Shown here piece after piece: positions 1 to 9,455 of a DNA stretch of 64,000 nt. This DNA is from Rhizobium sp. JAB6 (GTDB lineage Bacteria > Pseudomonadota > Alphaproteobacteria > Rhizobiales > Rhizobiaceae). Position numbers and translations under genes: made by a program. Where the stretch lies: the NCBI RefSeq assembly GCF_003024605.1, contig NZ_PYJQ01000001.1, forward strand, positions 467,001-531,000. Direction: 5' to 3'. The notes beneath the pieces are model-generated. The model was not told where the DNA came from and ran no database searches. It saw only the letters and a list, made by a program, of their open reading frames with translations. The number at the start of each line of letters is the position of its first letter. Position 1 is the first letter of the stretch.

Positions 1-1383
<1,383 letters not shown>

Positions 1384-1502
1384 GGGAGGCTCCTTGCGGG
1401 TTCGCGCTGCTGGCCGTAAAACCGGGCCAAGCGCTTCTAGTTTGGTCGCGAAAACTATTCCCTATGTAGGGCGTAAATCAAGTTCACCTATTGCCCAAAA
1501 CG

Positions 1503-1534
1503 AAAAAACCGCTCGTGAAACAAGCACGAGCGGC
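1503..1534 (-). terminator. intrinsic terminator of fadD
   Basis: On the minus strand CCGCTCGTG and CACGAGCGG form a 9-bp stem with a 7-nt loop, followed by a run of six T. It lies just after the fadD stop codon and before pgi. Confidence 0.85.
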
Positions 1535-1557
1535 CTCCTGAATGACACGGAATTATG

Positions 1558-3255
1558 TCAGCCGCGCAACTCCTTGCGCAGGATCTTGCCGACATTCGAT
1601 TTCGGCAGTTCGCTGCGGAATTCGATGAAGCGCGGGCGCTTGTAATTGGTTAGATTTTCAGCGAAATGAGCCTTGACGTCGGCCTCGGTCAAAGCCGGGT
1701 CTTTCTTGACGATGAAGAGCTTCACCGCCTCGCCGGAATGTGGATCGGGCACGCCGATTGCCGCCGCCTCCAGGACGCCCGGATGCATGGCGGCGACTTC
1801 CTCGATTTCGTTCGGATAGACGTTGAAGCCCGAGACCAGGATCATGTCCTTCTTGCGGTCGACGATCTTGGTATAGCCGCGCTCGTCCATGAAGCCCATG
1901 TCGCCGCTGCGGAAGAAGCCGTCGGGCGTCATCACGCGCGCGGTTTCGGCCGGCTGCTTCCAGTAGCCCGCCATCACCTGCGGGCCGCGGATGCAGATTT
2001 CGCCCACTTCGCCGAGCGGGAGCGAATTGCCGTTCTCGTCGCGAATGTCGAAATCGGTTCCCGTGATCGGCAGACCGATGGTGCCGGTGAATTCCGGGCT
2101 GTCGAAACGATTGGCGCTTGCGACCGGCGACGTTTCGGAGAGGCCATAACCTTCGGTGATCCAGGCCCCCGTCATCTTCTGCCATCGTTCGGCGACGGGC
2201 CGCTGCACCGCCATGCCGCCGGCAAGCGTTGCGGTATTCGAGAGGTCGAGCTTGGCGAAATCCGGATTGTTCATCAGCGCGTTGAACAGCGTGTTCAGGC
2301 CGGGGAACATGTCGAACTTGTATTTGCCGAGCTCCTTGATGAAGGCCGGTATGTCGCGCGGATTGGCGATCAGCACATTATGGCCGCCGAGCGACATGCC
2401 CATCAGCGAATTCACCGTCAGCGCGAAGATATGATAGAGCGGCAGCGCGCAGACGAAGGTCAGCTGCTCCGGGCGCGGCTTGTTGATATAGGCGGATTGG
2501 AGCCAGAGCAGCAATTGCAGCTGGTTGGCGAGCAGATTGGAATGCGTGAGGATCGCGCCCTTGGCGACGCCGGTCGTACCGCCGGTATATTGCAGGAAGG
2601 CGATGTCGCTGCCGGTGAGCTCCGATAACTTCAATGGCAGGCGCGAGCCTTCGGCAATCACGCTCTTGAAACTGCGATGGCCCGGGATGGACCAGGCCGG
2701 TACGAGCTTCTTCACCTTGCGGACGATCAGGTTGACGATATGGCCTTTGACGCCCAGCATGTCGCCAAGCGCGGTCACGACGACATGGCGCACACCCGTA
2801 TGGGCCAGAACCTGCTCGACAGTATGGGCGAAGTTTTCCAGAACGAAGATCGCCTTGGCGCCGCAATCGCGCAGCTGATGTTCGAGCTCGCGCGGCGTAT
2901 AGAGCGGGTTGACGTTGACGACGACGAGCCCGGCGCGAAGAACGCCGTAAACCGCGATCGGATTTTGCAGCACGTTCGGCATCATGACGGCAACGCGATC
3001 GCCCTTCTGCAGGCCGAGGCTCTGCAGCCAAGCGGCAATCTTGCGCGTCTGCAAGTCGAGATCGCGATAGGTGATGGATTTGCCCATGCTGGTGAAGGCG
3101 GGCCTCTCGGCATAGCGCGCGCAGCTTTCCTCCAGCAATTCGGCGAGCGAGGCATGCTCCAGCGGCGGCAGCTCCGCCGGTACGATATCCGGATAAGAAG
3201 CGAGCCATATTTTCTCGACCTGCGGTCTATCCGAAGGAGCGGAGACTGAATTCAT
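1558..3255 (-). CDS. fadD: long-chain fatty-acid CoA ligase
   Basis: Activates fatty acids to acyl-CoA with ATP for beta-oxidation or lipid synthesis, at the inner membrane face. The adenylate-forming signature YTGGTTGVAKG, the GYGLSETSPV motif, the SGDMGFMDERGY linker and the C-terminal catalytic Lys region SNVGKILRKEL are all present and in family order. Length is 565 residues, normal for FadD. Two in-frame ATGs sit at 3261 and 3255; the GGAGG is only 2 nt from the first and 8 nt from the second, so 3255 is preferred. A palindromic site about 160 bp upstream (3413-3428) suggests control by a fatty-acid or acyl-CoA responsive repressor. Confidence 0.95.
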   Translation of the reverse strand: MNSVSAPSDRPQVEKIWLASYPDIVPAELPPLEHASLAELLEESCARYAERPAFTSMGKSITYRDLDLQTRKIAAWLQSLGLQKGDRVAVMMPNVLQNPIAVYGVLRAGLVVVNVNPLYTPRELEHQLRDCGAKAIFVLENFAHTVEQVLAHTGVRHVVVTALGDMLGVKGHIVNLIVRKVKKLVPAWSIPGHRSFKSVIAEGSRLPLKLSELTGSDIAFLQYTGGTTGVAKGAILTHSNLLANQLQLLLWLQSAYINKPRPEQLTFVCALPLYHIFALTVNSLMGMSLGGHNVLIANPRDIPAFIKELGKYKFDMFPGLNTLFNALMNNPDFAKLDLSNTATLAGGMAVQRPVAERWQKMTGAWITEGYGLSETSPVASANRFDSPEFTGTIGLPITGTDFDIRDENGNSLPLGEVGEICIRGPQVMAGYWKQPAETARVMTPDGFFRSGDMGFMDERGYTKIVDRKKDMILVSGFNVYPNEIEEVAAMHPGVLEAAAIGVPDPHSGEAVKLFIVKKDPALTEADVKAHFAENLTNYKRPRFIEFRSELPKSNVGKILRKELRG

Positions 3256-3412
3256 GCGCATTTCCTCCTCTACGCACCATCACCACGCCCCGCCGTCATA
3301 TGCGGCGGCTCTGCAGAGTGTCATTGGACGATCAAAAAGTCTCCCGCTTTTCGCATCGCCGCAGCGTTGCTCTCAATTAAATAATTAGAGCACGACGGAA
3401 GCTATAATAACC

Positions 3413-3428
3413 TTGACGTAAACGTCAA
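3413..3428. promoter_or_regulatory. palindromic operator upstream of fadD
   Basis: TTGACGTAAACGTCAA has perfect 7-bp arms around an AA centre, in the AT-rich 340-bp gap between fadD and the PRC-barrel gene. Read on the minus strand it begins TTGACGTTTACG, the same 12-mer found in the palindrome over the nitronate monooxygenase start (25555-25590). Similar sites are known for regulators of fatty-acid and branched-chain amino-acid catabolism; which regulator acts here is inference. Confidence 0.6.
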
Positions 3429-3603
3429 TATTTGTTGCGCGCTCACGTTTTTTTACAATCCTTTAAAAAAGTACTGGAACTTTTATGACAACGGAGCGTT
3501 AATAGCGCCGTGGGTCCAAACCCATCGGAGCATCGTGCTGTCTCAAAGAGCAGATCGGACGCTCCATAGTTTATGTGACGCGTATCCAAAAGGAGGTGCG
3601 CAT

Positions 3604-3996
3604 ATGCATAAAGAGAGTGCCGATTTCTCGGGTCATGACCTTTATATCAAGGACATGTCGATGCTGGTTGCCTGCGACCGCGTCGAAGGGTCCAGGGTCT
3701 ACGGCTCGGACGGCAAGCAGATTGGTCATATCGAGCGGCTGATGATGGAAAAAAGTGATGGGCGCATCGCTTTCGTCATTCTGAGCTTCGGCGGTTTCTT
3801 CGGCATCGGCCAGGAGCATTACCGGCTGCCGTGGGAGAAGCTGCGCTACGATGCCCGCATTGACGGCTATCGCGTCAGCATGACCAAGAACGACATCGAA
3901 AAGGCGTGCCGCTTCGCTGCCAAGGACGATCACGATCTTAAGAATCATGGCCGCAAGAGCCATGATTACTTCGGCGTGCCTCCGTATTGGATGTGA
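3604..3996 (+). CDS. PRC-barrel domain protein
   Basis: A 130-residue soluble protein with one PRC-barrel domain in residues ~20-95 (SMLVACDRVEGSRVYGSDGKQIGHIERLMM, then a segment ending LPWEKLRYD), the beta-barrel fold also found in RimM and photosynthetic reaction centre H. The precise job is unknown; in rhizobia many stand-alone PRC-barrel proteins are stress associated. The ATG at 3604 is chosen because AAAGGAGG sits 8-9 nt upstream; an in-frame ATG at 3535 has no such site. Transcribed alone, with a glyoxalase convergent downstream. Confidence 0.85.
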   Translation: MHKESADFSGHDLYIKDMSMLVACDRVEGSRVYGSDGKQIGHIERLMMEKSDGRIAFVILSFGGFFGIGQEHYRLPWEKLRYDARIDGYRVSMTKNDIEKACRFAAKDDHDLKNHGRKSHDYFGVPPYWM

Positions 3997-4053
3997 GCGC
4001 GCTGGCGAAACTGCTAGCTGCCCCGCCGATGCGGGGCTGGCGCCGTGTTTGGG

Positions 4054-4449
4054 CTATTTGTACCGCCCAAGCCTTTGCACAACCTCGATCTTGTAACCAT
4101 CGGGGTCGGTGACGAAGAACAGCAATGCAAAAAGCTTCCCATCACGATTGAGTTCGATGATCTTGCCGGGATTGAGCCCGAGCTGGGCCATGCGCGCATG
4201 CTCGTCCCTCAATTCCGCAACGGAGACTGCGAGGTGGCCGTAGGCGTCCCCTTGTGCATAAGGGTCGATGCGGCCCTGGTTGATGGTCAATTCGAGTTCG
4301 AACTCCGTCTCGGCATTGCTGAGATAGACGAGCGTGAAGGTATCGAAGGCAATCCGGTCGGCCACCTTCAGGCCGAAAGCCTTGTCGTAGAATTCTACCG
4401 AGCGCGCCTCGTCCAGCACGCGAATCATAGAGTGAATCATCTTGGCCAT
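4054..4449 (-). CDS. glyoxalase I-type VOC protein
   Basis: 131 residues with the two beta-alpha-beta-beta-beta modules of the vicinal-oxygen-chelate fold. Candidate metal ligands in glyoxalase I positions are visible: His in MIHSMIRVLD, Glu in EFELELTIN, His in YGHLAVSV and Glu in YKIEVVQ, so a lactoylglutathione lyase detoxifying methylglyoxal is likely. The ATG at 4449 (MAKMIHSMIRV) has GGAGAG upstream; the longer frame to 4551 encodes an unrelated-looking leader. Ends VVQRLGRYK. Divergent from the YCII gene at 4628. Confidence 0.82.
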   Translation of the reverse strand: MAKMIHSMIRVLDEARSVEFYDKAFGLKVADRIAFDTFTLVYLSNAETEFELELTINQGRIDPYAQGDAYGHLAVSVAELRDEHARMAQLGLNPGKIIELNRDGKLFALLFFVTDPDGYKIEVVQRLGRYK

Positions 4450-4627
4450 CGGCGTCTCTCCGTAAATCGTCGGGCATGCCATTGCAGCCAATGCCATCGG
4501 CAGCCAGTGAAGGCAAGTATGGGGAAACTCGCCATATCTCCAATCGAGCATAGATCCAGGGTTCCCGGATGGCGATCGGTCTGCTTAACTGCCCGGCGCT
4601 CAGGCATATGTCGCAAGGGGGGAAGTC

Positions 4628-5011
4628 ATGTACTACGTCATTCTGGCCTATCATGAGGAAGACATCGTCGAATCCTGGAGCAGGCAGGAGGACGCCGCGC
4701 TCATGAAGGAGCTTTTGGAGATCAATGACCGCATGGTCGCGCAGAAATCGCTGGGCCCCGCCGCGCGTCTGGGCTCGACACGGAATGCCGTCACCTTGCG
4801 GGGGCCAGGCGCGGGAACGGTGATCGATGGACCGTTTGCAGAAACCAAGGAGCAGTTGCTCGGTTTCTATGTCGTCGATTTTCCGACGATAGAGGGGGCG
4901 GTGGAGGCTGCGCGCGAATTGCGCCGCGCCAATCCGACCGCTGTCTACGAAATCAGGCCGGTCTCGCTTTACCTGCCCGGTGCATGCTTGCCATCAGGCG
5001 GAGGCAACTGA
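4628..5011 (+). CDS. YCII-related (DGPF) protein
   Basis: 127-residue ferredoxin-like alpha/beta protein of the YCII/DGPF family. The diagnostic IDGPFAETKEQLLGFYVVD stretch is at residues ~65-85, and an EIRP motif ends the domain. Members are often paired with ECF sigma factors or with VOC enzymes; here the divergent neighbour is a VOC glyoxalase, but no sigma factor is present. AAGGGGGGAAG lies just upstream of the ATG. Catalytic role unknown; YciI homologues can act as dehalogenase-like or muconolactone-like enzymes. Confidence 0.85.
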   Translation: MYYVILAYHEEDIVESWSRQEDAALMKELLEINDRMVAQKSLGPAARLGSTRNAVTLRGPGAGTVIDGPFAETKEQLLGFYVVDFPTIEGAVEAARELRRANPTAVYEIRPVSLYLPGACLPSGGGN

Positions 5012-5038
5012 TCGCGCAGGCTGTGATCGACGCTGACC

Positions 5039-5788
5039 TCAATGAGGTTGAAGGCCGATCCTGCTCGTGACCGACCGCTCGATCATCTCCATGCCGTCAT
5101 AGATCAGCACCGCCATCAGGCCGACGATCAGGCCGCCCTGGAGGATGAAGGCGGTGTTGTCGTTGATGAGACCCGCGATGATAACCTCGCCGAGCCCTTT
5201 GGCGGCGACGGTGGAGCCGATCGTTGCCGTGCCGATATTGATCACGGTTGCGATCTTCAGCCCTTCGATGATGAGGGGGAGGGCAAGCGGCAGCTCGACG
5301 CGGAAGAGCCGCTGCCAGCCGTTCATGCCCATGCCGTCGGCGGCATCGAGCACGGAGGCTGGCACCTGCTGCAGGCCGGCGACCGTGTTCTCGAAGATCG
5401 GCAGCAGCGCGTAGAGAAACAGCGCGATGAATGTCGGGACGGCGCCGAAGCCGGTGGTCGAGATCGCAAGCGCCAGCACGGCAACGGGCGGGAAGGTTTG
5501 TCCGGCATTGGCGATCGCCCGCGACAGCGGCAGGAAGTCGGCGCCGATCGGCCGCGTCACGAAGATGCCGCCGAGAACGGCCAGGACGCCGCTTGCCGCG
5601 ATCGAAACCAGGATCAGCTCGAGATGGCTGAGCGCCAGGCTCGGCAGGCTATTCTGCGTATAGATCGGCGACGCTCCGAATTTGGTCAGCGGCGCCAGAA
5701 CAGGCATCAGCCATTCCGGACGGAACAGCATGACAAGCAGCAAGGCCAGCGCCAGGAGACGGAAGAGATTGGCGGCGAGAAATCTCAT
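5039..5788 (-). CDS. osmoprotectant ABC transporter permease (distal)
   Basis: Inner-membrane permease of a glycine betaine/choline-type importer (OpuCB/OsmY-like), 249 residues with about six hydrophobic helices. The EAA coupling loop reads DAADGMGMNGWQRLFRVELPLALP, followed by the GTATIGSTVAAKGLGEVI segment typical of this subfamily. Its start overlaps the ATPase stop by 4 nt, so the two are translationally coupled. Last gene of the minus-strand operon binding protein, permease, ATPase, permease. Confidence 0.92.
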   Translation of the reverse strand: MRFLAANLFRLLALALLLVMLFRPEWLMPVLAPLTKFGASPIYTQNSLPSLALSHLELILVSIAASGVLAVLGGIFVTRPIGADFLPLSRAIANAGQTFPPVAVLALAISTTGFGAVPTFIALFLYALLPIFENTVAGLQQVPASVLDAADGMGMNGWQRLFRVELPLALPLIIEGLKIATVINIGTATIGSTVAAKGLGEVIIAGLINDNTAFILQGGLIVGLMAVLIYDGMEMIERSVTSRIGLQPH

Positions 5789-6732
5789 GCTTTGCGGCCC
5801 AGTTCGATCAGGTGCTGGATCGAGATCGAGCCGACAGGCACCTTGCGCTCATCCTCGACGGTCGCCTCATCCGCGCCCTGCCAGATCAATTCGGCCAAAG
5901 CATCGCGCAGATTGAGCGTCTGCGGCAGGCGGTGACCGAGGCCGGGCCGCGGCGGCTGCATGCTGTCCTTCAGCGGCAGCAGCGACATCAGCTTCAAGGC
6001 GCGGTCGGATGTGCCGGTCAGCTGCTGCACGAAAGGATCGGCAGGCTCCGTCAGGATCTTTTCGGGCTCGGAGCATTGCAAAAGCTTGCCGCCGCTCATG
6101 ACGGCGATCTTGTCGCCGAGATGGAAGGCTTCGTCCATGTCGTGGGTGACGAGGACGATGGTCGTACCGAACTGCTTCTGAATGGCGAGCAGATCGTCCT
6201 GTGCCTTGCCGCGGATGACCGGATCGAGCGCGCCGAAGGGCTCGTCCATCAAAAGCAGCTCCGGCTCCGCTGCCAGCGCGCGGGCGACGCCGACGCGCTG
6301 CTGTTGGCCGCCGGAAAGCTGGCTCGGATATTTGTCTGCAAAGGTGCCGGGGTCCAGACGGAAGAGATTGAGCAGTTCCTCGACGCGCCGGTCGGTGCGC
6401 GCCTTGTCCCAGCCGAGCAGCTCGGGAACGGTGGCGATATTCTGGGCGACGGTGCGATGCGGAAACAGGCCGTGCCCCTGGATGGCATAGCCGATGCGGC
6501 GGCGAAGCTCCGTCGCGGGTACGGTCATGACATCCTCGCCGCCGACGGAAATATGTCCCTCCGTAATCGGCACCAGCCGGTTGATCATCCGCATCAAGGT
6601 CGACTTGCCCGAGCCGGAGGTGCCGACGATGACGGTGATCGTGCCCTTTTCCATGCTCATGCTGACATTATCGACGACGGTCGCGCTGCCGTAGCGCTTG
6701 GTGACGCCCTTGAGCTCGATCATGTTGGTCAT
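5785..6732 (-). CDS. osmoprotectant ABC transporter ATP-binding protein
   Basis: Energises betaine-type uptake from the cytosolic face. Walker A GTSGSGKST near residue 36, signature LSGGQQQRV, Walker B LLLMDEP, and H-loop VTHDMDEAF are all intact. 315 residues, with a C-terminal extension of about 70 residues that has lost clear CBS-domain motifs, unlike full OpuCA/OpuAA. Overlaps both flanking permease genes by 4 nt (ATGA type), which marks a tightly coupled operon. Equivalent to OsmV/OpuCA. Confidence 0.94.
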   Translation of the reverse strand: MTNMIELKGVTKRYGSATVVDNVSMSMEKGTITVIVGTSGSGKSTLMRMINRLVPITEGHISVGGEDVMTVPATELRRRIGYAIQGHGLFPHRTVAQNIATVPELLGWDKARTDRRVEELLNLFRLDPGTFADKYPSQLSGGQQQRVGVARALAAEPELLLMDEPFGALDPVIRGKAQDDLLAIQKQFGTTIVLVTHDMDEAFHLGDKIAVMSGGKLLQCSEPEKILTEPADPFVQQLTGTSDRALKLMSLLPLKDSMQPPRPGLGHRLPQTLNLRDALAELIWQGADEATVEDERKVPVGSISIQHLIELGRKA

Positions 6733-7895
6733 GTGCGGTGTCCCCGGATGCTGTCGATGACCGCATCGAGGATGACGGCCGATGAAAAGGCGAGAAAGAC
6801 CGTCGGCACGGCGCCGAGCAGCACGAGATCATTGGCCGTCTGGCCGATGCCCTGGAAGATGAAGAGGCCGAAGCCGCCGCCGCCGATCAATGCTGCTACG
6901 GTGACGAGGCCGATCGCCTGCACCAATACGATGCGGATACCGGTCAGGATGACAGGAAAGGCGAGCGGCAGGTCGATGCCGGTCAGGATCTGCCGGCGCG
7001 TCAGCCCCATGCCGGCGGCGGCATCGCGCACGGAAGGGTCGACGCCGGCAAGGCCGACGACGGTATTGGCAACGATCGGCAGCAGCGAGTAGATGACAAG
7101 CGCCACCAGCGCCGGCGCCACGCCGATACCCTGGATACCGATCGCGGCGGCGAAGGGCACATGGGCGGCGATATAGCCGAGCGGCAGCATGAGAATGCCG
7201 AACAGCGCCAGGCTCGGAATGGTCTGCACCAGGCTCAGCGCCCGCAGCACGACGGCGCGGATGCGCGGCTGCCAATAGCAGAATATGCCGAGCGGCAGCG
7301 CAAGCACGATGGCGATGGCGACGGAGCCGAGGGAAAGGAAGACGTGACGCAGCGCTTCGTGCCAGAACTTGTCGGCATTGTTGGCGTATTCCTTCATGAT
7401 CGAGAGATTGTCGAGCAGGCCGGAGCGCAGGACGAGAACGAGCAGCACGGCATAAACAGCAAGAGCCGCCACCCGCAGCCAGGGTGTCAGCCGCAGCTTC
7501 ACCAACGCGTCCGAAATCATCAACCCGACGACCCCGAGCAGCACCCAGAAGGAGCCGCCGGGCGTAATTCGTGCCACAGTGCTGCCTACCGGCGTCGCGG
7601 CGGTCGAGACGAGGCCAAGGGTAACGATAAGTGCGGCGATCGCAAGCGTCGCCATGCCGAGGCGAATGAGCTGGTTGCGGAAGAAAAGGGCGGCAAGCGC
7701 CGCCGCAGCGAGAAGGACGATCAGCACCAATGCCGCCGGCTGGGCAATGAGCTGCGTCAGCAGTTGCGGCTTGCCTGCGGCGATACGGTTTGCCTTGACG
7801 ATGATGAACGGCATCCATGCCATTGCCAGCGCGCCGCCGGCCACCAATACCACTCCGAGACGGTCCACTCTGCGGACCGCTAGCGCATCTTCCAT
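6729..7895 (-). CDS. osmoprotectant ABC transporter permease (proximal)
   Basis: 388-residue permease whose C-terminal half is the usual binding-protein-dependent permease domain (DAAAGMGLTRRQILTGIDLPLAFP coupling loop), while the N-terminal ~170 residues add several extra membrane helices, as in OsmW/YehY-type permeases. The ATG at 7895 (MEDALAVRRVDR) has CGGAG upstream and is preferred over the longer frame beginning at 7925. Second gene of the importer operon; a RIME-like repeat lies between it and the binding-protein gene. Confidence 0.9.
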   Translation of the reverse strand: MEDALAVRRVDRLGVVLVAGGALAMAWMPFIIVKANRIAAGKPQLLTQLIAQPAALVLIVLLAAAALAALFFRNQLIRLGMATLAIAALIVTLGLVSTAATPVGSTVARITPGGSFWVLLGVVGLMISDALVKLRLTPWLRVAALAVYAVLLVLVLRSGLLDNLSIMKEYANNADKFWHEALRHVFLSLGSVAIAIVLALPLGIFCYWQPRIRAVVLRALSLVQTIPSLALFGILMLPLGYIAAHVPFAAAIGIQGIGVAPALVALVIYSLLPIVANTVVGLAGVDPSVRDAAAGMGLTRRQILTGIDLPLAFPVILTGIRIVLVQAIGLVTVAALIGGGGFGLFIFQGIGQTANDLVLLGAVPTVFLAFSSAVILDAVIDSIRGHRT

Positions 7896-8000
7896 CAGGC
7901 AAGCTCCGTCAGCGCATGAGCCCAAAATTCAAGGCGGGTTCGGACAAGATCATGCCCATTCGAATGTCCGCGGCTCCACTTTATCAAAATGGAGTCCCTG

Positions 8001-8108
8001 GCGCGGATGATTTTAGGTCTGTTAGACCTAAAATCTGAATCCGCTCCGGAACTAGCGGAGTGGAGCATGATGTCGTTCGAAAACCGTTCACACTTTTCGG
8101 CATCATAC
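8001..8108. repeat. RIME-like palindromic intergenic repeat, copy 1
   Basis: Two large imperfect palindromes in series. The first centres on TTTTAGGTCT-gtt-AGACCTAAAA (8011-8033) flanked by GCGGA/TCCGC; the second pairs ATGATG (8067-8072) with CATCAT (8101-8106), with GAAAA/TTTTC inside. The same two-palindrome pattern recurs at 39391-39500 and, as a half element, at 35994-36060. This matches the rhizobial intergenic mosaic element type. It sits inside the osmoprotectant operon and may affect mRNA processing or relative expression there. Confidence 0.85.
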
Positions 8109-8127
8109 TCCGGAGCAGCGTCAAAGC

Positions 8128-9036
8128 TTACTTCAGGAAACCATTGTCCTTGAGGTAGGATTCGGCAACAGCCTTAGCCGGCTCGCCATCGACCTGGATG
8201 CGGCCGTTGAGCTTGCGCAGTACGTCAGCGGTCAGCCCCTTGAAGATCGGCGCCAGGACTTCTTCGATCTTCGGATTGGCCTTGAGGACGGCCTCACGGA
8301 TGATCGGCGTCGGCGCATAGACCGGCTGTACGCTCTTGTCGTCGTCAAGGACGGTCAGTTCGGCAGCTTCGATGGCGCCGTCGGTGCCGTAGACCATCGC
8401 GGTGTTGACGCCATTGGTCTGGTCGGCCGCGGCCTTGATCGTTGCCGCGGTATCGCCGCCCGAAAGCACGACTTCCTGATCCGGCTTCAGCTTGAAGCTA
8501 TAGGTGGTCTCGAAGGCGGGTAGGGCCGCCGGCGAATTGACGAATTCGGAAGAGGCAGCGATCTTCACCGAGCCGCCGCCGGCAACCCACTTGCCGAAGT
8601 CTGACATGGTCTTCAGCTTGGCCGGGCCGGCCACATCGTTGCGCACGGCAATCGCCCAGGTATTGTTGGCGGGCGAAGGCGTCAGCCAGACGATCTTGTT
8701 GGCGTCATAGTCCAGTTTCTTGGCGAGGTCGTAACCCTGCTGCAGGTTCTTCCAGGCCGCATCGTCGGCCTTGTTGAAGAAGAAGCCTGCATTGCCGGTA
8801 TATTCGGCGTAAATGTCGATTTCGCCCGACGTGATCGCCTTGCGCACGACGGGTGTCGTGCCGAGAGCGATGCGATCCTGCGCCTTGATTCCGTTGGCAT
8901 TGAGTGCCGCGAGGATGATGTTGCCGAGGAGCGTGCCTTCGGTGTCGATCTTGGAGGAGACGACGACGTCGGCGGCGCTGGCACCGCTGGCAAGAAAAGC
9001 CGTCAGCGTGGCGGCAAGTGCAAGCTTCTTGAACAT
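8128..9036 (-). CDS. osmoprotectant ABC transporter substrate-binding protein
   Basis: Periplasmic binding protein (OsmF/OpuCC type, 302 residues). It begins with a clear Sec signal, MFKKLALAATLTAFLASGASA, with cleavage expected after ASA. The mature part has the QAT-family features SSKIDTEGTLLGNIILAAL, then DIYAEYTGNAGFFF and a late VLDDDKSVQPVYAPTPIIRE stretch. GGAAAC precedes the ATG. First gene of the importer operon; the following permease is 233 nt downstream with a RIME-like repeat in between. Substrate (glycine betaine, choline or carnitine) cannot be told from sequence alone. Confidence 0.93.
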   Translation of the reverse strand: MFKKLALAATLTAFLASGASAADVVVSSKIDTEGTLLGNIILAALNANGIKAQDRIALGTTPVVRKAITSGEIDIYAEYTGNAGFFFNKADDAAWKNLQQGYDLAKKLDYDANKIVWLTPSPANNTWAIAVRNDVAGPAKLKTMSDFGKWVAGGGSVKIAASSEFVNSPAALPAFETTYSFKLKPDQEVVLSGGDTAATIKAAADQTNGVNTAMVYGTDGAIEAAELTVLDDDKSVQPVYAPTPIIREAVLKANPKIEEVLAPIFKGLTADVLRKLNGRIQVDGEPAKAVAESYLKDNGFLK

Positions 9037-9346
9037 GATGTTTCCCTTTGTACCCCGTTAAATCGTTCTTCTGCTTGCCCGCGCCGCTTTGCAGGGCCAC
9101 AGTCCGGACAGGCAGGCTTGGAATGGGCCGGCGGCCCACAACAGGCGAATTCGTGGCTGCTTCGGGTAAGTAGCGCTCATCGCGGAAAAAGCGATGCTCC
9201 CGGATTCCCGTTGCAGTCGCGCGATTATGGCGAGGGTACTCGACATTCGCGCGAAATTGGATTTCTTTTTTCGGGGGCAAGTGCGTTTGTTTTTGTTCCC
9301 CTGACCCGTTTGGCGCTGTTCCGATCTCATTTTCGCGGCCCGATCG

Positions 9347-9381
9347 GTAAGGCGCCAAAAAAACGATAGCCGGCGCCTTAC
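9347..9381. promoter_or_regulatory. 10-bp perfect inverted repeat in the 9037-9455 gap
   Basis: GTAAGGCGCC and GGCGCCTTAC flank a 15-nt A-rich spacer. It is the only strong structure in the 419-bp gap between the importer and the LysR-type gene, which are divergent. It could be a regulator operator or a leader hairpin; no T-run directly follows on either strand. The rest of the gap shows nothing else clear. Confidence 0.55.
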
Positions 9382-9455
9382 GGCTTAGGGATATCTTTTT
9401 TTAAGAACACGACATATCGTCGGGATATTGTTGATCTTCTTGCGGCCGAGCCGGA

